Shown: positions 32,738 through 43,205, numbered from the stretch's first letter. The stretch: 64,000 nt of DNA from Clostridia bacterium (GCA_029059705.1 JAIDVM010000010.1:24678-88677); one strand, 5' to 3'. Translations and numbers: made by a program. Notes: generated by a model from the sequence alone, not told the origin.

Positions 32738-34831
32738 ATGAATTACAAAGAATTTACACTAACAGTCGGCGGTAAAAAGGTTATTATCGAAACCGGAAAA
32801 TACGCCGAACAGACCAACGGTTCGTGCCTTGTAAGATGCGGCGACACGGCGGTTATGGTTTCGGTATGTATGTCGGCAAGCCCCCGCGAGGGAATGGATT
32901 TCTTCCCCTTGCAGGTGGATTACGAAGAGAAGATGTATTCCGTAGGCAAAATCCCCGGCGGATTTAAAAAGCGCGAAGGCAGAGCGAGCGACAAGGCTAT
33001 TTTAACTTCAAGGCTTATCGACCGCCCTCTTCGTCCGTTATTCCCCAAGGGGCTTTTCAACGACGTGGTTGTTACCGCGCAGGCGATTTCGGTTGAACCC
33101 GACGTTTCGCCCGAACCCCTTGCAATGATAGGCTCGTCGGTTGCGCTTGCAATTTCGGATATCCCTTGGGCAGGTCCCACGGGCTCGGTTGTGGTAGGTT
33201 TGGTTGACGGCAAATACGTAATCAACCCCGACCTCGCGCAGCGCGCGAAGAGCACGATTCACCTCAATCTCGCGGGCACTAAGGACGCGATTTTGATGAT
33301 TGAAGCGGGCGCTGACGAAGTTACCAACGACGAAATGGTCGGCGCGATTATGTTCGGACACGAAGAAATTAAAAAGATTTGCGCGTTCATCGAAGAAAAA
33401 ATCGTTCCCGTCGTCGGCAAGCAAAAGCTTGAAATCGAGCTTTATCACGTTCCCGAAGAGCTTGACAAAGCCGTACGCGAATATGCGAGCGCAAAAATCG
33501 ACTGGGCTATCGACACGTTCGACAGACAGGAAAGAGAAAAGAGACAAAACGAAGCCGAAAAGGAAATTTTGGAGCACTTCGCCGCAATCTATCCCGACAA
33601 CACGAGAGAGGTTAAGGACAGCGTTTATTACCTCACCAAGGAAAAGGTTCGCGCAAAGATATTCGACAAGGGTATCCGCCCCGACGGCAGAGGCTTAAAG
33701 GACGTTCGCCCCATCTGGTGCGAAAGAGGCGTTTTGCCCCGCGTTCACGGTTCCGCCGTGTTCACGAGAGGACAAACCCAAACTCTTACAAGCTGCACTC
33801 TCGGCATGCTTACCGAAGCGCAGAAGCTTGAAGGTCTTGACGAGGAAACCTCGAAAAGATATATGCACCATTACAACTTCCCCGGCTACTGCACGGGCGA
33901 GGCAAAGGCTCTCCGTTCCCCCGGCAGACGCGAAATCGGTCACGGCGCGCTTGCGGAACGCGCGCTCATTCCCGTACTTCCCGACGAGGACAGCTTCCCT
34001 TACGCAATAAGGGTGGTAAACGATATCATGTCGTCAAACGGCTCTTCTTCGATGGCTTCGGTGTGCGGTTCGACCATGGCGCTTATGGACGCAGGCGTTC
34101 CCATCAAAGCGCCCGTTGCAGGCGTTGCCATGGGCTTAATCAAAAATCAGGAAACGGGCGAATTCAAGGTAATGACCGACATTCAGGGACTTGAAGACTT
34201 CCTCGGCGACATGGACTTTAAGGTTGCGGGTACCGTAAACGGCATAACCGCAATTCAGATGGACATTAAAATCAAGGGCATTTCGGAAGAAATCATGCAC
34301 ACGGCAATCAATCAGGCAAACGAGGGCAGACAGTTCATCCTTTCCAAAATGCTTGAATGCGTTCCCGAAGTTGCGCCCCAGCTTTCCGTTTACGCTCCCA
34401 AGATTATCAGCTTTGAAATTGACCCCGACAAAATCGGCGACGTTATCGGCAAGCAGGGCTGCGTAATAAAGAAGATTATGGAAGAAACGGGCACCGAAAT
34501 CGAATTCAACGACGACGACAGCGGCAGAGGTTATATTTCCTGCGTAGGCCCTATCGAAAACGCGGAAAGAGCAAAGGCGATTGTTTTGGGAATTGCTCAC
34601 GACCCCGAAATCGGCGACATGTTCGTCGGCACGGTTGTAAGGCTTATGAAGTTCGGCGCGTTCGTGGAATTTGCCCCCGGCAAGGACGGCATGATTCACA
34701 TTTCCAAGCTTTCGGACAAGCGCGTTGACAAGGTGGAGGACGTTGTAAATATTGGCGATACGGTAAAGGTTGAAATTATCGAAATCGGCGACAAGGGCAT
34801 CAACTTCCGTCTTTTGGAAAAGCTTTCTTAA
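32738..34831 (+). CDS. pnp: Polyribonucleotide nucleotidyltransferase (PNPase)
   Basis: 697 residues. Two RNase PH-like domains are joined by a helical domain: the first has DFFPLQVDYEEKMYSVGKIP and IDRPLRPLFP; the second has GRREIGHGALAERAL and the catalytic-core SSNGSSSMASVCGSTMALMD. A KH domain (KIGDVIGKQGCVIKKI, near residue 568) and an S1 domain (VGTVVRLMKFGAFVEF to MIHISKLSDKRV) follow. It degrades RNA 3' to 5' by phosphorolysis. GGAAAGGAG precedes the ATG. Confidence 0.97.
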   Translation: MNYKEFTLTVGGKKVIIETGKYAEQTNGSCLVRCGDTAVMVSVCMSASPREGMDFFPLQVDYEEKMYSVGKIPGGFKKREGRASDKAILTSRLIDRPLRPLFPKGLFNDVVVTAQAISVEPDVSPEPLAMIGSSVALAISDIPWAGPTGSVVVGLVDGKYVINPDLAQRAKSTIHLNLAGTKDAILMIEAGADEVTNDEMVGAIMFGHEEIKKICAFIEEKIVPVVGKQKLEIELYHVPEELDKAVREYASAKIDWAIDTFDRQEREKRQNEAEKEILEHFAAIYPDNTREVKDSVYYLTKEKVRAKIFDKGIRPDGRGLKDVRPIWCERGVLPRVHGSAVFTRGQTQTLTSCTLGMLTEAQKLEGLDEETSKRYMHHYNFPGYCTGEAKALRSPGRREIGHGALAERALIPVLPDEDSFPYAIRVVNDIMSSNGSSSMASVCGSTMALMDAGVPIKAPVAGVAMGLIKNQETGEFKVMTDIQGLEDFLGDMDFKVAGTVNGITAIQMDIKIKGISEEIMHTAINQANEGRQFILSKMLECVPEVAPQLSVYAPKIISFEIDPDKIGDVIGKQGCVIKKIMEETGTEIEFNDDDSGRGYISCVGPIENAERAKAIVLGIAHDPEIGDMFVGTVVRLMKFGAFVEFAPGKDGMIHISKLSDKRVDKVEDVVNIGDTVKVEIIEIGDKGINFRLLEKLS

Positions 34832-34848
34832 ATTATAATAAACGTTCG

Positions 34849-34883
34849 GCGGCAAAGCGAAACGCTTTGCCGCTTGTTTTTTG
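34849..34883 (+). terminator. Terminator after pnp
   Basis: GCGGCAAAGCG / CGCTTTGCCGC stem with loop AAA, then TTGTTTTTTG. Confidence 0.9.
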
Positions 34884-34933
34884 CACTAAAATAAACAAAA
34901 GTTTACAATTTAACAAAACAAGCGTTTAAACAG

Positions 34934-34962
34934 TTGTAAAAATTTTAAAAATGGTATATAAT
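34934..34962 (+). promoter_or_regulatory. Promoter of uvrB (predicted near-leaderless)
   Basis: TTGTAA (34934-34939), 17-bp spacer, TATAAT (34957-34962); 10 bp to the ATG. No LexA-type operator recognised. Confidence 0.75.
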
Positions 34963-34972
34963 TTTTGTTGGT

Positions 34973-36940
34973 ATGAAGTTTGAATTACATTCAAAATTTA
35001 ATCCCACGGGCGACCAGCCGCAGGCAATCGAAAGCCTTACCGAAGGGGTGTTGGACGGTATCCGCACGCAGGTTTTGGTCGGCGTCACGGGCAGCGGCAA
35101 AACGTTTACTATGGCAAACGTAATTAAAAACGTAAACCGCCCCACGCTCGTAATCGCGCACAACAAAACGCTTGCCGCGCAGCTCTGCAACGAGTTTAAG
35201 GAGTTTTTCCCGAATAACCGCGTGGAATACTTCGTTTCTTACTACGATTATTACCAGCCCGAAAGCTATATCCCGTCAACCGATACTTATATCGAAAAGG
35301 ATATGAGCTTAAACGACGAAATAGACAAGCTCAGAAATTCCGCCACAAGCTCGCTCGGCGAGCGTGAGGACGTAATCGTCGTCGCGTCGGTCAGCTGCAT
35401 TTACGGTTTGGGCGCGCCCGAAGAATATTTCAGGCTTGCGATTTCGCTCCGCCCTCAAATGGAAATGGAACGCGACGCGCTCGTACGCAAGCTAGTTGAA
35501 ATCCAGTACGCCCGCCGTGATATCGATTTTCAGCGTTCTTCGTTCAGGGTAAGAGGGGATACGGTTGAAATTTTTCCCGCAAGCAATTCCGAAATTGCGA
35601 TAAGAGTTGAATTTTTCGGCGACGAAATAGACAGAATTTGCGAAGAGGACGCCTTAACCGGCAATATTATTTCTGAGCTGAAACACGTTTTAATCTTCCC
35701 CGCAAGCCAATATGCTGTCGGCAACGATAAAATGCAGTCGGCGCTTTCTATGATAGAGCGCGACATGGCGGACGAGGTAAAAGCCTTCCGCAACGACGGT
35801 AAGCTTTTGGAAGCCCAGCGCCTTGAACAACGTGTGACTTACGATTTGGAAATGATGCGCGAAATAGGCTATTGCAGCGGGGTTGAAAATTACAGCCGCT
35901 ACTTCGACGGCAGAACCCCCGGCGAGCCTTCGTTTACGCTTCTGGATTATTTCCCCGCTGGCAAATTTTTGGTGTTTATAGACGAAAGCCACATGACAAT
36001 CCCGCAGATACGCGCCATGTACCACGGCGACCGTTCCCGCAAGGAAAATCTGGTGAATTACGGGTTCCGTTTAAACGCGGCTTACGACAACCGTCCGCTA
36101 ACGTTCGAAGAATTCGACGCGCGCGTTCCGCAACTCATATGCGTTTCGGCAACGCCCGCGCCCTACGAAATGGAGCAGGCGGGCAACGTGGTTGAGCAGC
36201 TAATCCGCCCCACGGGACTTTTAGACCCTGAGGTTTCAATCCGTCCCACAAAAACGCAGATTGACGACTTGCTCGGCGAAACGAAAAAAGTAATAGCAAG
36301 CGGCGGCAGGGTGCTTGTGACCACCATGACGAAGCGCATGGCGGAAAGTCTGACCGACTTTTTAAAGGAACACGGTTTAAAGGTGCGCTATATGCACAGC
36401 GACATAGACGCGCTTGAAAGAATTGACATAATTAACGGTTTGCGCGGCGGCGAGTTCGACGTTTTATGCGGTATAAACCTTTTGAGGGAAGGGCTTGACT
36501 TGCCCGAAGTTAAGCTTGTTGCCATTCTCGACGCCGACAAAGAGGGCTTTTTAAGAAGCGAAACTTCGCTCGTCCAAACGATAGGCCGCGCCGCTCGAAA
36601 CTCCGAGGGCAGAGTAATTATGTACGCCGACACAGTTACGGGCAGCATGAAGAGGGCGATAGACGAAACCAACCGCCGCCGTAAAATTCAGTCCGAATAC
36701 AACGCGGCGCACGGAATAGTGCCCAAAACAATTATTAAGGAAGTTAAAAATTCGATAGGGATTACCGGCAAACAGAAGGTCGGCGACGAAGTTAAGCTTG
36801 CCGATATTCCCGCCGAAATAGAAAAATTGAAGGCGCTGATGAAGGTTGCTTCGGCGCAGCTGGACTTTGAAAGGGCAATTGAAATTCGCGATACGATATC
36901 CGAACTTCGCAAAAAATTATTTAAAGCAAAAAAGCAATAA
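34973..36940 (+). CDS. uvrB: Excinuclease ABC subunit B
   Basis: 655 residues. Walker A is [10 protein letters not shown] (near residue 39), the beta-hairpin is [20 protein letters not shown], the DEAD-like box is [11 protein letters not shown], and helicase motifs V/VI read [14 protein letters not shown] and [13 protein letters not shown]. The C-terminal UvrC-binding UVR domain is [20 protein letters not shown]. UvrB verifies damage after UvrA loads it. There is no Shine-Dalgarno and the promoter places the start point about 4 nt before the ATG. uvrA follows after 3 bp. Confidence 0.97.
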   Translation: MKFELHSKFNPTGDQPQAIESLTEGVLDGIRTQVLVGVTGSGKTFTMANVIKNVNRPTLVIAHNKTLAAQLCNEFKEFFPNNRVEYFVSYYDYYQPESYIPSTDTYIEKDMSLNDEIDKLRNSATSSLGEREDVIVVASVSCIYGLGAPEEYFRLAISLRPQMEMERDALVRKLVEIQYARRDIDFQRSSFRVRGDTVEIFPASNSEIAIRVEFFGDEIDRICEEDALTGNIISELKHVLIFPASQYAVGNDKMQSALSMIERDMADEVKAFRNDGKLLEAQRLEQRVTYDLEMMREIGYCSGVENYSRYFDGRTPGEPSFTLLDYFPAGKFLVFIDESHMTIPQIRAMYHGDRSRKENLVNYGFRLNAAYDNRPLTFEEFDARVPQLICVSATPAPYEMEQAGNVVEQLIRPTGLLDPEVSIRPTKTQIDDLLGETKKVIASGGRVLVTTMTKRMAESLTDFLKEHGLKVRYMHSDIDALERIDIINGLRGGEFDVLCGINLLREGLDLPEVKLVAILDADKEGFLRSETSLVQTIGRAARNSEGRVIMYADTVTGSMKRAIDETNRRRKIQSEYNAAHGIVPKTIIKEVKNSIGITGKQKVGDEVKLADIPAEIEKLKALMKVASAQLDFERAIEIRDTISELRKKLFKAKKQ

Positions 36941-36943
36941 GTT

Positions 36944-39760
36944 ATGAAAGAAGAAATTTACGTTAAAGGCGCAAAGGAAAACAACTTAAAAAATATTGAC
37001 GTTCACATTCCCCGCAACACGCTTACGGTGTTTACGGGGCTTTCTGGCAGCGGAAAATCCACGCTCGCCTTTGACACGATTTTTGCCGAGGGGCAAAGAA
37101 GGTATATCGAAAGTCTTTCGTCGTACGCCCGCCAGTTTTTGGGGCAGATGGAAAAGCCCGATGTTGAGCTAATCGACGGACTTTCGCCCGCAATTTCAAT
37201 CGACCAGAAAACCACTTCGCACAACCCGCGCTCAACCGTGGGCACGGTAACCGAAATTTACGACTATTTCAGGCTTTTGTTCGCAAGGGTTGGAATTCCC
37301 CATTGCCCCAAATGCGGGCTTGAAATCCGCAAACAGTCGGTTGACGAAATTGCGGACAAGGTTGTGCTCATGCCCGCGGGCAGTAAAATAATGGTGGAAG
37401 CGCCCACCGTCCGCGGCAAAAAAGGCGCGTTCGAAAAGGAACTTGCAGGCTATAAAAAGAGCGGCTACGCAAGGGTAAAAATAGACGGAATAGTTTACGA
37501 TTTGCAGGAAGAAATCCGTCTTGAAAAGAACATTCGTCACAGTATTTCCGTCGTTATAGACAGACTTGTGATAAAAGAGGGCGTGTTAAAACGCTTAACC
37601 GACAGCCTTGAAAACGCTTTAAGGCTTGCCGACGGACTTGTAATTATTGAATGCGACGGCGTTGAGCAGTTGTATTCCTCCAAATACGCGTGCCCCGATT
37701 GCGGTATATCGATTGAAGAAATCGAGCCTCGCTTGTTTTCGTTCAATACGCCGTGGGGCGCTTGTCCCGATTGTTCGGGCTTGGGCTTTAAGCAGGCTGT
37801 CGACCCCGATTTGATTTGCCCCGACAAAACGAAAACCTTGCGCGAGGGCGCTATTAAAATAAGCGGCTGGAATCTCGATTCGTCCGCAATGACGCAGATG
37901 TATTTAAACGCGCTTTCAAAGGTTTACAACTTTTCGCTTGACGTGCCCGTAAAGGATTTGCCCAAAGGCGTCTACGAAATGCTTATGTTCGGCAACGGCG
38001 GCGAAAAGATAGAGCTTGAATATAACGCTTACCGTTTTTCGGGCAGCTACAAAACCGCATGGGAAGGCTTTGCAACAAACCTTCAGCGCCGTTACAACCA
38101 AACCTCTTCCGACAGCGTAAAATGGGATATCGAGCGCTATATGCGAACCTCCGATTGCCCCGCGTGCCACGGAAAAAGACTTAAAAAGGAAGCGCTTGCG
38201 GTTACCGTCGGCGGCAAAAATATCGCCGAGGTGTGCGATATGTCCGTAAACGATTTGTCCGAGTTTACCGATTTCGGCTTTTTCGGCAAGTCGGAGCACC
38301 TTATTGCCGACAGTATCATTAAAGAAATTGACGCCCGCCTCAGCTTTTTGCGCAACGTGGGGCTTGGATATTTAACTCTTGCGCGCAGCGCGGCAACCCT
38401 TTCGGGCGGCGAAAGCCAAAGAATTCGCCTTGCAACGCAGATAGGCAGCGCGCTTACGGGCGTTTTGTATATTCTCGACGAACCGAGCATAGGCTTGCAC
38501 CAACGCGACAACGAAAGGCTTTTGAATTCGCTTTTGGGCCTGCGCGATTTGGGCAACACGCTAATCGTCGTCGAACACGACGAGGACACCATGCGCGCGG
38601 CGGATTTTATAGTGGACATAGGCCCTAAGGCGGGCGTGCACGGCGGCGAAATCGTTGCAAGCGGCACGGTTGAGGATATTATGAACGAACCGCGTTCGAT
38701 AACGGGCGATTATCTTTCGGGCAGAAGAAAAATAGCCGTTCCCGAAATCCGCCAAAAGCCCGACGGGAGATGGCTTAAAATAAAAAACTGCGCGCAAAAC
38801 AATTTAAAACACATAAACGTGCAAATCCCCGCGGGGCTGATAACCGCGGTTACGGGCGTTTCGGGCAGCGGTAAATCGAGCTTGGTAAACGAAATAGTCG
38901 AACCTTGCCTTGCAAACAAGCTTAACGGCGCGCGGCGGTTGCAGGGGAAGGCTGATGAGTTTGAAGGACTTGAATACTTCGATAAGGTAATCGCGATAGA
39001 CCAGCAGCCCATAGGCAGAACGCCGAGGAGCAACCCCGCAACCTATACGGGCGTGTTTACCACAATCCGCGAGCTGTTCGCTGCAACGCCCGACGCAAAA
39101 GAGAGGGGATATAAGAGCGGAAGATTTTCGTTTAACGTTGCGGGCGGCAGGTGCGAGCATTGTCAGGGCGACGGAATTATACAAATCGAAATGCACTTTT
39201 TGCCCGATATTTACGTTCCCTGCGAGGTGTGCGGCGGAAAGCGCTATAACCGCGAAACGTTAGAGGTTAAGTATAAGGGCAAATCCATTTCCGACGTTTT
39301 GGAAATGACGGTGGAGGAAGCTACCGAATTTTTCAAGCCCGTTTCGGCAATCCACAACAAAATGCAAACGCTGTGCGACGTGGGGCTTGGGTATATAAAG
39401 CTCGGACAAAGCGCAACTACGCTTTCGGGCGGCGAAGCGCAGCGCGTAAAGCTTGCCACCGAGCTTTCCAAACGCGGCACAGGAAAAACCTTTTATATTT
39501 TAGACGAACCAACTACAGGGTTACACAGCTACGACGTGGAAAAGCTTGTAAATATAATCACTCGGCTAAGGAGCAACGGCAACACAGTGCTCGTTATCGA
39601 ACACAACCTTGACGTAATAAAAAGCGCCGACTGGATTATAGATTTAGGCCCCGAAGGCGGAGACAAGGGCGGCAATATAGTTGCTGTCGGCACGCCCGAA
39701 GAGGTTGCCGAAAACAAAAACAGTTTTACGGGGCAATTCCTTAAAAAGATATTAAATTAA
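36944..39760 (+). CDS. uvrA: Excinuclease ABC subunit A
   Basis: 938 residues with two ABC modules. The first Walker A is GLSGSGKSTLAFDTIFAEGQ (near residue 32), with signature LSGGESQRIRLATQ; the second is GVSGSGKSSLVNEI (near 640), with signature LSGGEAQRVKLATELSKR. Zinc-finger cysteines appear at CPKCGLEIRK, CPDCGISIEE and CEHCQGDGIIQIEMHFLPD with CEVCGGKRYN. UvrA dimers scan DNA for distortions and hand it to UvrB. Cotranscribed with uvrB; terminator immediately after. Confidence 0.97.
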   Translation: MKEEIYVKGAKENNLKNIDVHIPRNTLTVFTGLSGSGKSTLAFDTIFAEGQRRYIESLSSYARQFLGQMEKPDVELIDGLSPAISIDQKTTSHNPRSTVGTVTEIYDYFRLLFARVGIPHCPKCGLEIRKQSVDEIADKVVLMPAGSKIMVEAPTVRGKKGAFEKELAGYKKSGYARVKIDGIVYDLQEEIRLEKNIRHSISVVIDRLVIKEGVLKRLTDSLENALRLADGLVIIECDGVEQLYSSKYACPDCGISIEEIEPRLFSFNTPWGACPDCSGLGFKQAVDPDLICPDKTKTLREGAIKISGWNLDSSAMTQMYLNALSKVYNFSLDVPVKDLPKGVYEMLMFGNGGEKIELEYNAYRFSGSYKTAWEGFATNLQRRYNQTSSDSVKWDIERYMRTSDCPACHGKRLKKEALAVTVGGKNIAEVCDMSVNDLSEFTDFGFFGKSEHLIADSIIKEIDARLSFLRNVGLGYLTLARSAATLSGGESQRIRLATQIGSALTGVLYILDEPSIGLHQRDNERLLNSLLGLRDLGNTLIVVEHDEDTMRAADFIVDIGPKAGVHGGEIVASGTVEDIMNEPRSITGDYLSGRRKIAVPEIRQKPDGRWLKIKNCAQNNLKHINVQIPAGLITAVTGVSGSGKSSLVNEIVEPCLANKLNGARRLQGKADEFEGLEYFDKVIAIDQQPIGRTPRSNPATYTGVFTTIRELFAATPDAKERGYKSGRFSFNVAGGRCEHCQGDGIIQIEMHFLPDIYVPCEVCGGKRYNRETLEVKYKGKSISDVLEMTVEEATEFFKPVSAIHNKMQTLCDVGLGYIKLGQSATTLSGGEAQRVKLATELSKRGTGKTFYILDEPTTGLHSYDVEKLVNIITRLRSNGNTVLVIEHNLDVIKSADWIIDLGPEGGDKGGNIVAVGTPEEVAENKNSFTGQFLKKILN

Positions 39761-39762
39761 GT

Positions 39763-39789
39763 AAAAAGCGGCTGATTTGGCCGCTTTTT
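39763..39789 (+). terminator. Terminator after uvrA
   Basis: AAAAAGCGGC / GCCGCTTTTT stem with a 7-nt loop and T-run. Confidence 0.88.
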
Positions 39790-39798
39790 TGATATTTA

Positions 39799-39818
39799 CA
39801 AAGTACTATGCTACGCAT
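39799..39818. repeat. Dispersed 20-bp repeat, copy B
   Basis: Exact match to 1718-1737. It lies just after the uvrA terminator. Confidence 0.6.
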
Positions 39819-39830
39819 AACTAAGGCGTT

Positions 39831-39858
39831 TTAACAAAAATCGAGCGATTTTCATAAT
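39831..39858 (+). promoter_or_regulatory. Promoter of the ferritin-like gene (predicted leaderless)
   Basis: TTAACA (39831-39836), 16-bp spacer, CATAAT (39853-39858); 7 bp to the ATG. Confidence 0.55.
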
Positions 39859-39865
39859 TTATACT

Positions 39866-40375
39866 ATGTCAAAATCCATGATTTTAGATTCGCCTTATCC
39901 CACGACAGACGGCATAAAAAACGATTCTTTAAGCTTGCAAATTATTTCTCCCGCATACGCAACCTCGGTAGGGGAGCTCAACGCAATTTTACAGTACGTT
40001 TACCATTCCTTTTGCTTTTATAAGCACGGGCTTAAAGATTACGCCGAAACGCTTATGGGTATCGCAAAAGCCGAAATGATTCACCTTGATATTTTGGGCA
40101 AGACGATTTTTGCGCTCGGCGCCGCGCCCGTGTTCGCCCAATATCCGTTGACGGGCTTTAATTTTTATTCCGCAAAATACGTTTCTTATTCCAACACGCT
40201 TAAAAACATGCTCGAGGACGATTTGATAGGCGAACGCCGCGCGATAGCCGATTACAACAAAATGCTCAAATGCCTTAAAAACAGACAAGTGAGCGACATT
40301 ATCGCAAGAATAGTAGAAGACGAAAAGCTTCACGTTTCCGCACTCGAAGAGATTTTAAAAGAGTTTAAATGTTGA
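39866..40375 (+). CDS. Ferritin-like diiron/manganese domain protein
   Basis: A 169-residue four-helix protein with two EXXH-type ligand pairs: ELNAILQYVYHSF (Glu near 37), AKAEMIHLDILGKTIF (Glu-x-x-His near 71), DDLIGERRAIADYN (Glu near 119) and EDEKLHVSALEEIL (Glu-x-x-His near 151). This is the ferritin-like superfamily, nearest in look to bacterioferritin, rubrerythrin and manganese catalase (CotJC-like) proteins; it lacks a rubredoxin domain. A role in peroxide removal or iron handling is likely. It has no Shine-Dalgarno and a promoter that begins transcription at about the ATG. Confidence 0.82.
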   Translation: MSKSMILDSPYPTTDGIKNDSLSLQIISPAYATSVGELNAILQYVYHSFCFYKHGLKDYAETLMGIAKAEMIHLDILGKTIFALGAAPVFAQYPLTGFNFYSAKYVSYSNTLKNMLEDDLIGERRAIADYNKMLKCLKNRQVSDIIARIVEDEKLHVSALEEILKEFKC

Positions 40376-40400
40376 CGGTTTACTAAAATTACGCTATAAT
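40372..40400 (+). promoter_or_regulatory. Promoter of the BaiN-like flavoprotein (predicted near-leaderless)
   Basis: TTGACG (40372-40377, overlapping the previous stop), 17-bp spacer, TATAAT (40395-40400); 9 bp to the ATG. Confidence 0.8.
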
Positions 40401-40409
40401 TTATTTATA

Positions 40410-41585
40410 ATGAATTACGACATAATTATTGTCGGCGGCGGCGCTGCCGGGCTTGCGTGCGCTGCGCGGCTGAACAAAAGCGGAAAAAATTTAAAAATCT
40501 GCCTTATCGACGCGGGCGACAGGCTTGGAAAAAAGCTTGCGGCTACGGGCAACGGACAGGGCAATGTTTCGAATGAGGAAATGACCGCCGAGCACTTTCA
40601 CGGCGGCAACATAAATTTGGCGGAAAAAATTGCGTGCGCCGACCCGTATGCGGGAGCCGCGCTTTTCGGTTGCCTTTTCACCGCCGACGAAAAGGGCAGA
40701 ATTTACCCCGCGGGCAAGCAGGCTTCCGCCCTCGTGGACGACTTGTCAAATTCCTTAAAAAATCCGCCGCTCGCGCTTATTGCAATAGGGCGCAAGGTTG
40801 AAAAAATTAATAAAACCGCGCAGGGATTTGAAATTCCGTTTGGCGACGGCGCGGTTTACAAATCGAAATTTCTCGTTTTGTGCACGGGCGGCATGGCGCA
40901 AAAACAGTTCAAAACGGACGGCTCGGCTTACCCGCTGGCAACCGCGTTCGGCCACACGCTAACGCCGCTTTTTCCGTCGCTTGTACAGCTTAAAACCGAA
41001 ACAACGCACATAAAAACGTTGAAAGGCATACGCGCGGACTGTGCGGTAACCGCAATTTACAACGGAAAACCTATAAAAAAGGTTCGCGGCGACGTAATTT
41101 TTACCGATTACGGCGTTTCGGGCAACGCTATTTTTTATATTTCCTCTTACGTTGCGGACAAGCACGGCGCAACGCTTTCGCTTGAATTTTTACCCGATTT
41201 TTCCTCGGAAGATATTGAAAAGTCCGTTTTCGTCCGTAAAAATGCGGGCTACGAAACAAGCGAGCTTTTGTCGGGCACGCTTCATAATCAAATAGGCAGA
41301 GCGATAATTAAGCGCGCGGGCACGGTAAATTCACAAAAAATCGTCCAAACGCTGAAAAATTTCACGTTGTCCGTTTCGGGAACCTTGGGCTTCGACTATG
41401 CACAGGTTACGAAGGGTGGCATAAATATGAACGAAATAACCGAAAAGCTTGAAAGCAAGCTCGTTAAAAATCTGTTTTTTGCGGGTGAAATTCTTGACGT
41501 TGACGGCGACTGCGGCGGTTATAATCTGCAATGGGCTTTCACGAGCGGCATGGCTGTTGCGGACGAAATTTTAAAAAGAATATGA
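40410..41585 (+). CDS. NAD(P)/FAD-dependent oxidoreductase, HI0933/BaiN family
   Basis: 391 residues. The N-terminal FAD motif is IIIVGGGAAGLACAARL; GKKLAATGNGQGNVSN is the signature of the HI0933-like family, and the C-terminal FAD closure is LFFAGEILDVDGDCGGYNLQ with WAFTSGMAVADEI. Family members include BaiN, linked to bile-acid dehydroxylation, and many of unknown substrate, so no specific reaction is assigned. There is no ribosome site; the start point is predicted 2-3 nt before the ATG. Its stop overlaps the next FAD gene (ATGA). Confidence 0.9.
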   Translation: MNYDIIIVGGGAAGLACAARLNKSGKNLKICLIDAGDRLGKKLAATGNGQGNVSNEEMTAEHFHGGNINLAEKIACADPYAGAALFGCLFTADEKGRIYPAGKQASALVDDLSNSLKNPPLALIAIGRKVEKINKTAQGFEIPFGDGAVYKSKFLVLCTGGMAQKQFKTDGSAYPLATAFGHTLTPLFPSLVQLKTETTHIKTLKGIRADCAVTAIYNGKPIKKVRGDVIFTDYGVSGNAIFYISSYVADKHGATLSLEFLPDFSSEDIEKSVFVRKNAGYETSELLSGTLHNQIGRAIIKRAGTVNSQKIVQTLKNFTLSVSGTLGFDYAQVTKGGINMNEITEKLESKLVKNLFFAGEILDVDGDCGGYNLQWAFTSGMAVADEILKRI

Positions 41586-43120
41586 TTTTAAGGCTTGATA
41601 ATGTAAAACTCAATATAGCCGAAAACGAGGACAAGCTGCTTTCAATTGCCCGCAAAAAGCTCGGCAAAGAGGTTAAATTTTTTAAAATCCTCAAAAAATC
41701 GCTTGACGCGCGCAATAAAGGCAACGTAAACTGGGTTTATTCTATCGCGTTTTCTTCTGAAAACGAAACGGAAAAGCCCGCGGTTTTCGAAAAAGTCAAA
41801 AACCCGCCAAAGGTTGTTATGATCGGCAGCGGACCGGCGGGGCTTATGTGCGCCGTGCGGCTTATAGAACACGGAATTGCGCCTATTATAGTCGAGCGCG
41901 GCGAATGTGTGGAGGAGCGTACCAAAACCTGCGAAAGCTTTTTTAAAAGCGCTTCTTTAAACGTAAATTCCAACGTGCAATTCGGCGAGGGCGGCGCGGG
42001 AACCTTTTCCGACGGCAAGCTTAACACCCAGACGCACGACGGATTTAATAAAGACGTGCTCGAAATTTTTGCCCGTTTCGGCGCGCCAAAAGAAATTTTG
42101 TATTTGAATAAGCCGCATATCGGCAGCGACAAGCTTGCGGAGGTTTTAAAGAATATCCGCAAATTTATAACCGATAACGGCGGAAAATATCTTTTTAATA
42201 CTGTTTTTTGCGGTTTTAAGCAACAAAACGGCGCAATTTTAAGCGTAAATTTAAAAAACTGCAATACGAGCGAAGAAAGCGAGCTTTGCGCCGACTGCGT
42301 AGTAGCGGCTTTGGGGCACTCTTCGAGGGATACGTTTGAAATGCTCAATAAATCGGGCGTGAAAATGGAGCCGCGCGATTTTGCCATAGGCGTGCGAATA
42401 GAGCACCTTGCCGAGGAAATAAGTCTGGCGCAGTACGGCAAAAGCTACAAGCTGTTGCCCGCCGCCGATTACAAGCTCGTTTCCCACGCGCACGAACGCA
42501 CGGTCTTTACCTTTTGCATGTGCCCCGGCGGAGTGGTTATTCCCGCCGCAAGCGAAGAGGGCGGGGTGGTTGTCAACGGCATGAGCCGCTACGCCCGCAA
42601 CGAGATAAATTCGAATTCCGCGCTCATGGTGCAGATGAAAAGCTGCGACTTTGGCGAAGGGCTTTTCGACGGCATGAATTTTCAGCGGCAAATCGAACGG
42701 CGCGCCTTTGAAGCGGGCGGAAGAACTTACAAAGCCCCCGTGCAGCTTTACGGCGATTTTGCGGCAGACAAAACTTCCTCGCGCTTTAAAAGCGTTTTGC
42801 CCACCTATGCGTGCGGCACGGCGTTTGCGCCTCTTGCAGAGGTGCTGCCGAAAATTACGGTGCAGGCGTTAAATGCGGCAATCCCCGATATGGATAAAAG
42901 ATTACGCGGCTTTGCCTCGCCAGACGCGGTGCTTACGGGTGTGGAAACGCGCTTTTCCTCGCCGGTCAGAATATTAAGGGACGAAAACTGCGAAAGCGTT
43001 TCTTTAAAAGGTTTTTACCCTTGCGGCGAGGGCAGCGGCTATTCGGGCGGCATAACCAGCTCCGCCGCGGACGGTTTAAAGGTTGCCGAAAAAATTTTCG
43101 AAAAATATAAAAATCATTAA
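41582..43120 (+). CDS. FAD-dependent dehydrogenase of unknown substrate
   Basis: 512 residues. A small N-terminal alpha/beta region (about residues 1-75) precedes the FAD motif VVMIGSGPAGLMCAVRLIE; NVQFGEGGAGTFSDGKLNTQ and CVVAALGHSSRDTF are hallmarks of a widely conserved family of large uncharacterised FAD proteins. The C-terminus closes with GFYPCGEGSGYSGGITSSAA. The frame is open to 41531, but the ATG at 41582 overlapping the previous stop gives the family N-terminus (MILRLDNVKLNI). Translational coupling to the BaiN-like gene suggests a joint redox role. Confidence 0.9.
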   Translation: MILRLDNVKLNIAENEDKLLSIARKKLGKEVKFFKILKKSLDARNKGNVNWVYSIAFSSENETEKPAVFEKVKNPPKVVMIGSGPAGLMCAVRLIEHGIAPIIVERGECVEERTKTCESFFKSASLNVNSNVQFGEGGAGTFSDGKLNTQTHDGFNKDVLEIFARFGAPKEILYLNKPHIGSDKLAEVLKNIRKFITDNGGKYLFNTVFCGFKQQNGAILSVNLKNCNTSEESELCADCVVAALGHSSRDTFEMLNKSGVKMEPRDFAIGVRIEHLAEEISLAQYGKSYKLLPAADYKLVSHAHERTVFTFCMCPGGVVIPAASEEGGVVVNGMSRYARNEINSNSALMVQMKSCDFGEGLFDGMNFQRQIERRAFEAGGRTYKAPVQLYGDFAADKTSSRFKSVLPTYACGTAFAPLAEVLPKITVQALNAAIPDMDKRLRGFASPDAVLTGVETRFSSPVRILRDENCESVSLKGFYPCGEGSGYSGGITSSAADGLKVAEKIFEKYKNH

Positions 43121-43205
43121 ATTATCATATTTTCAACACATTCGGCGGCTATAATAAAACCGTTGAAAGTTGATATACACTAACTTTTTTTCATATTCTC
43201 TCTGG

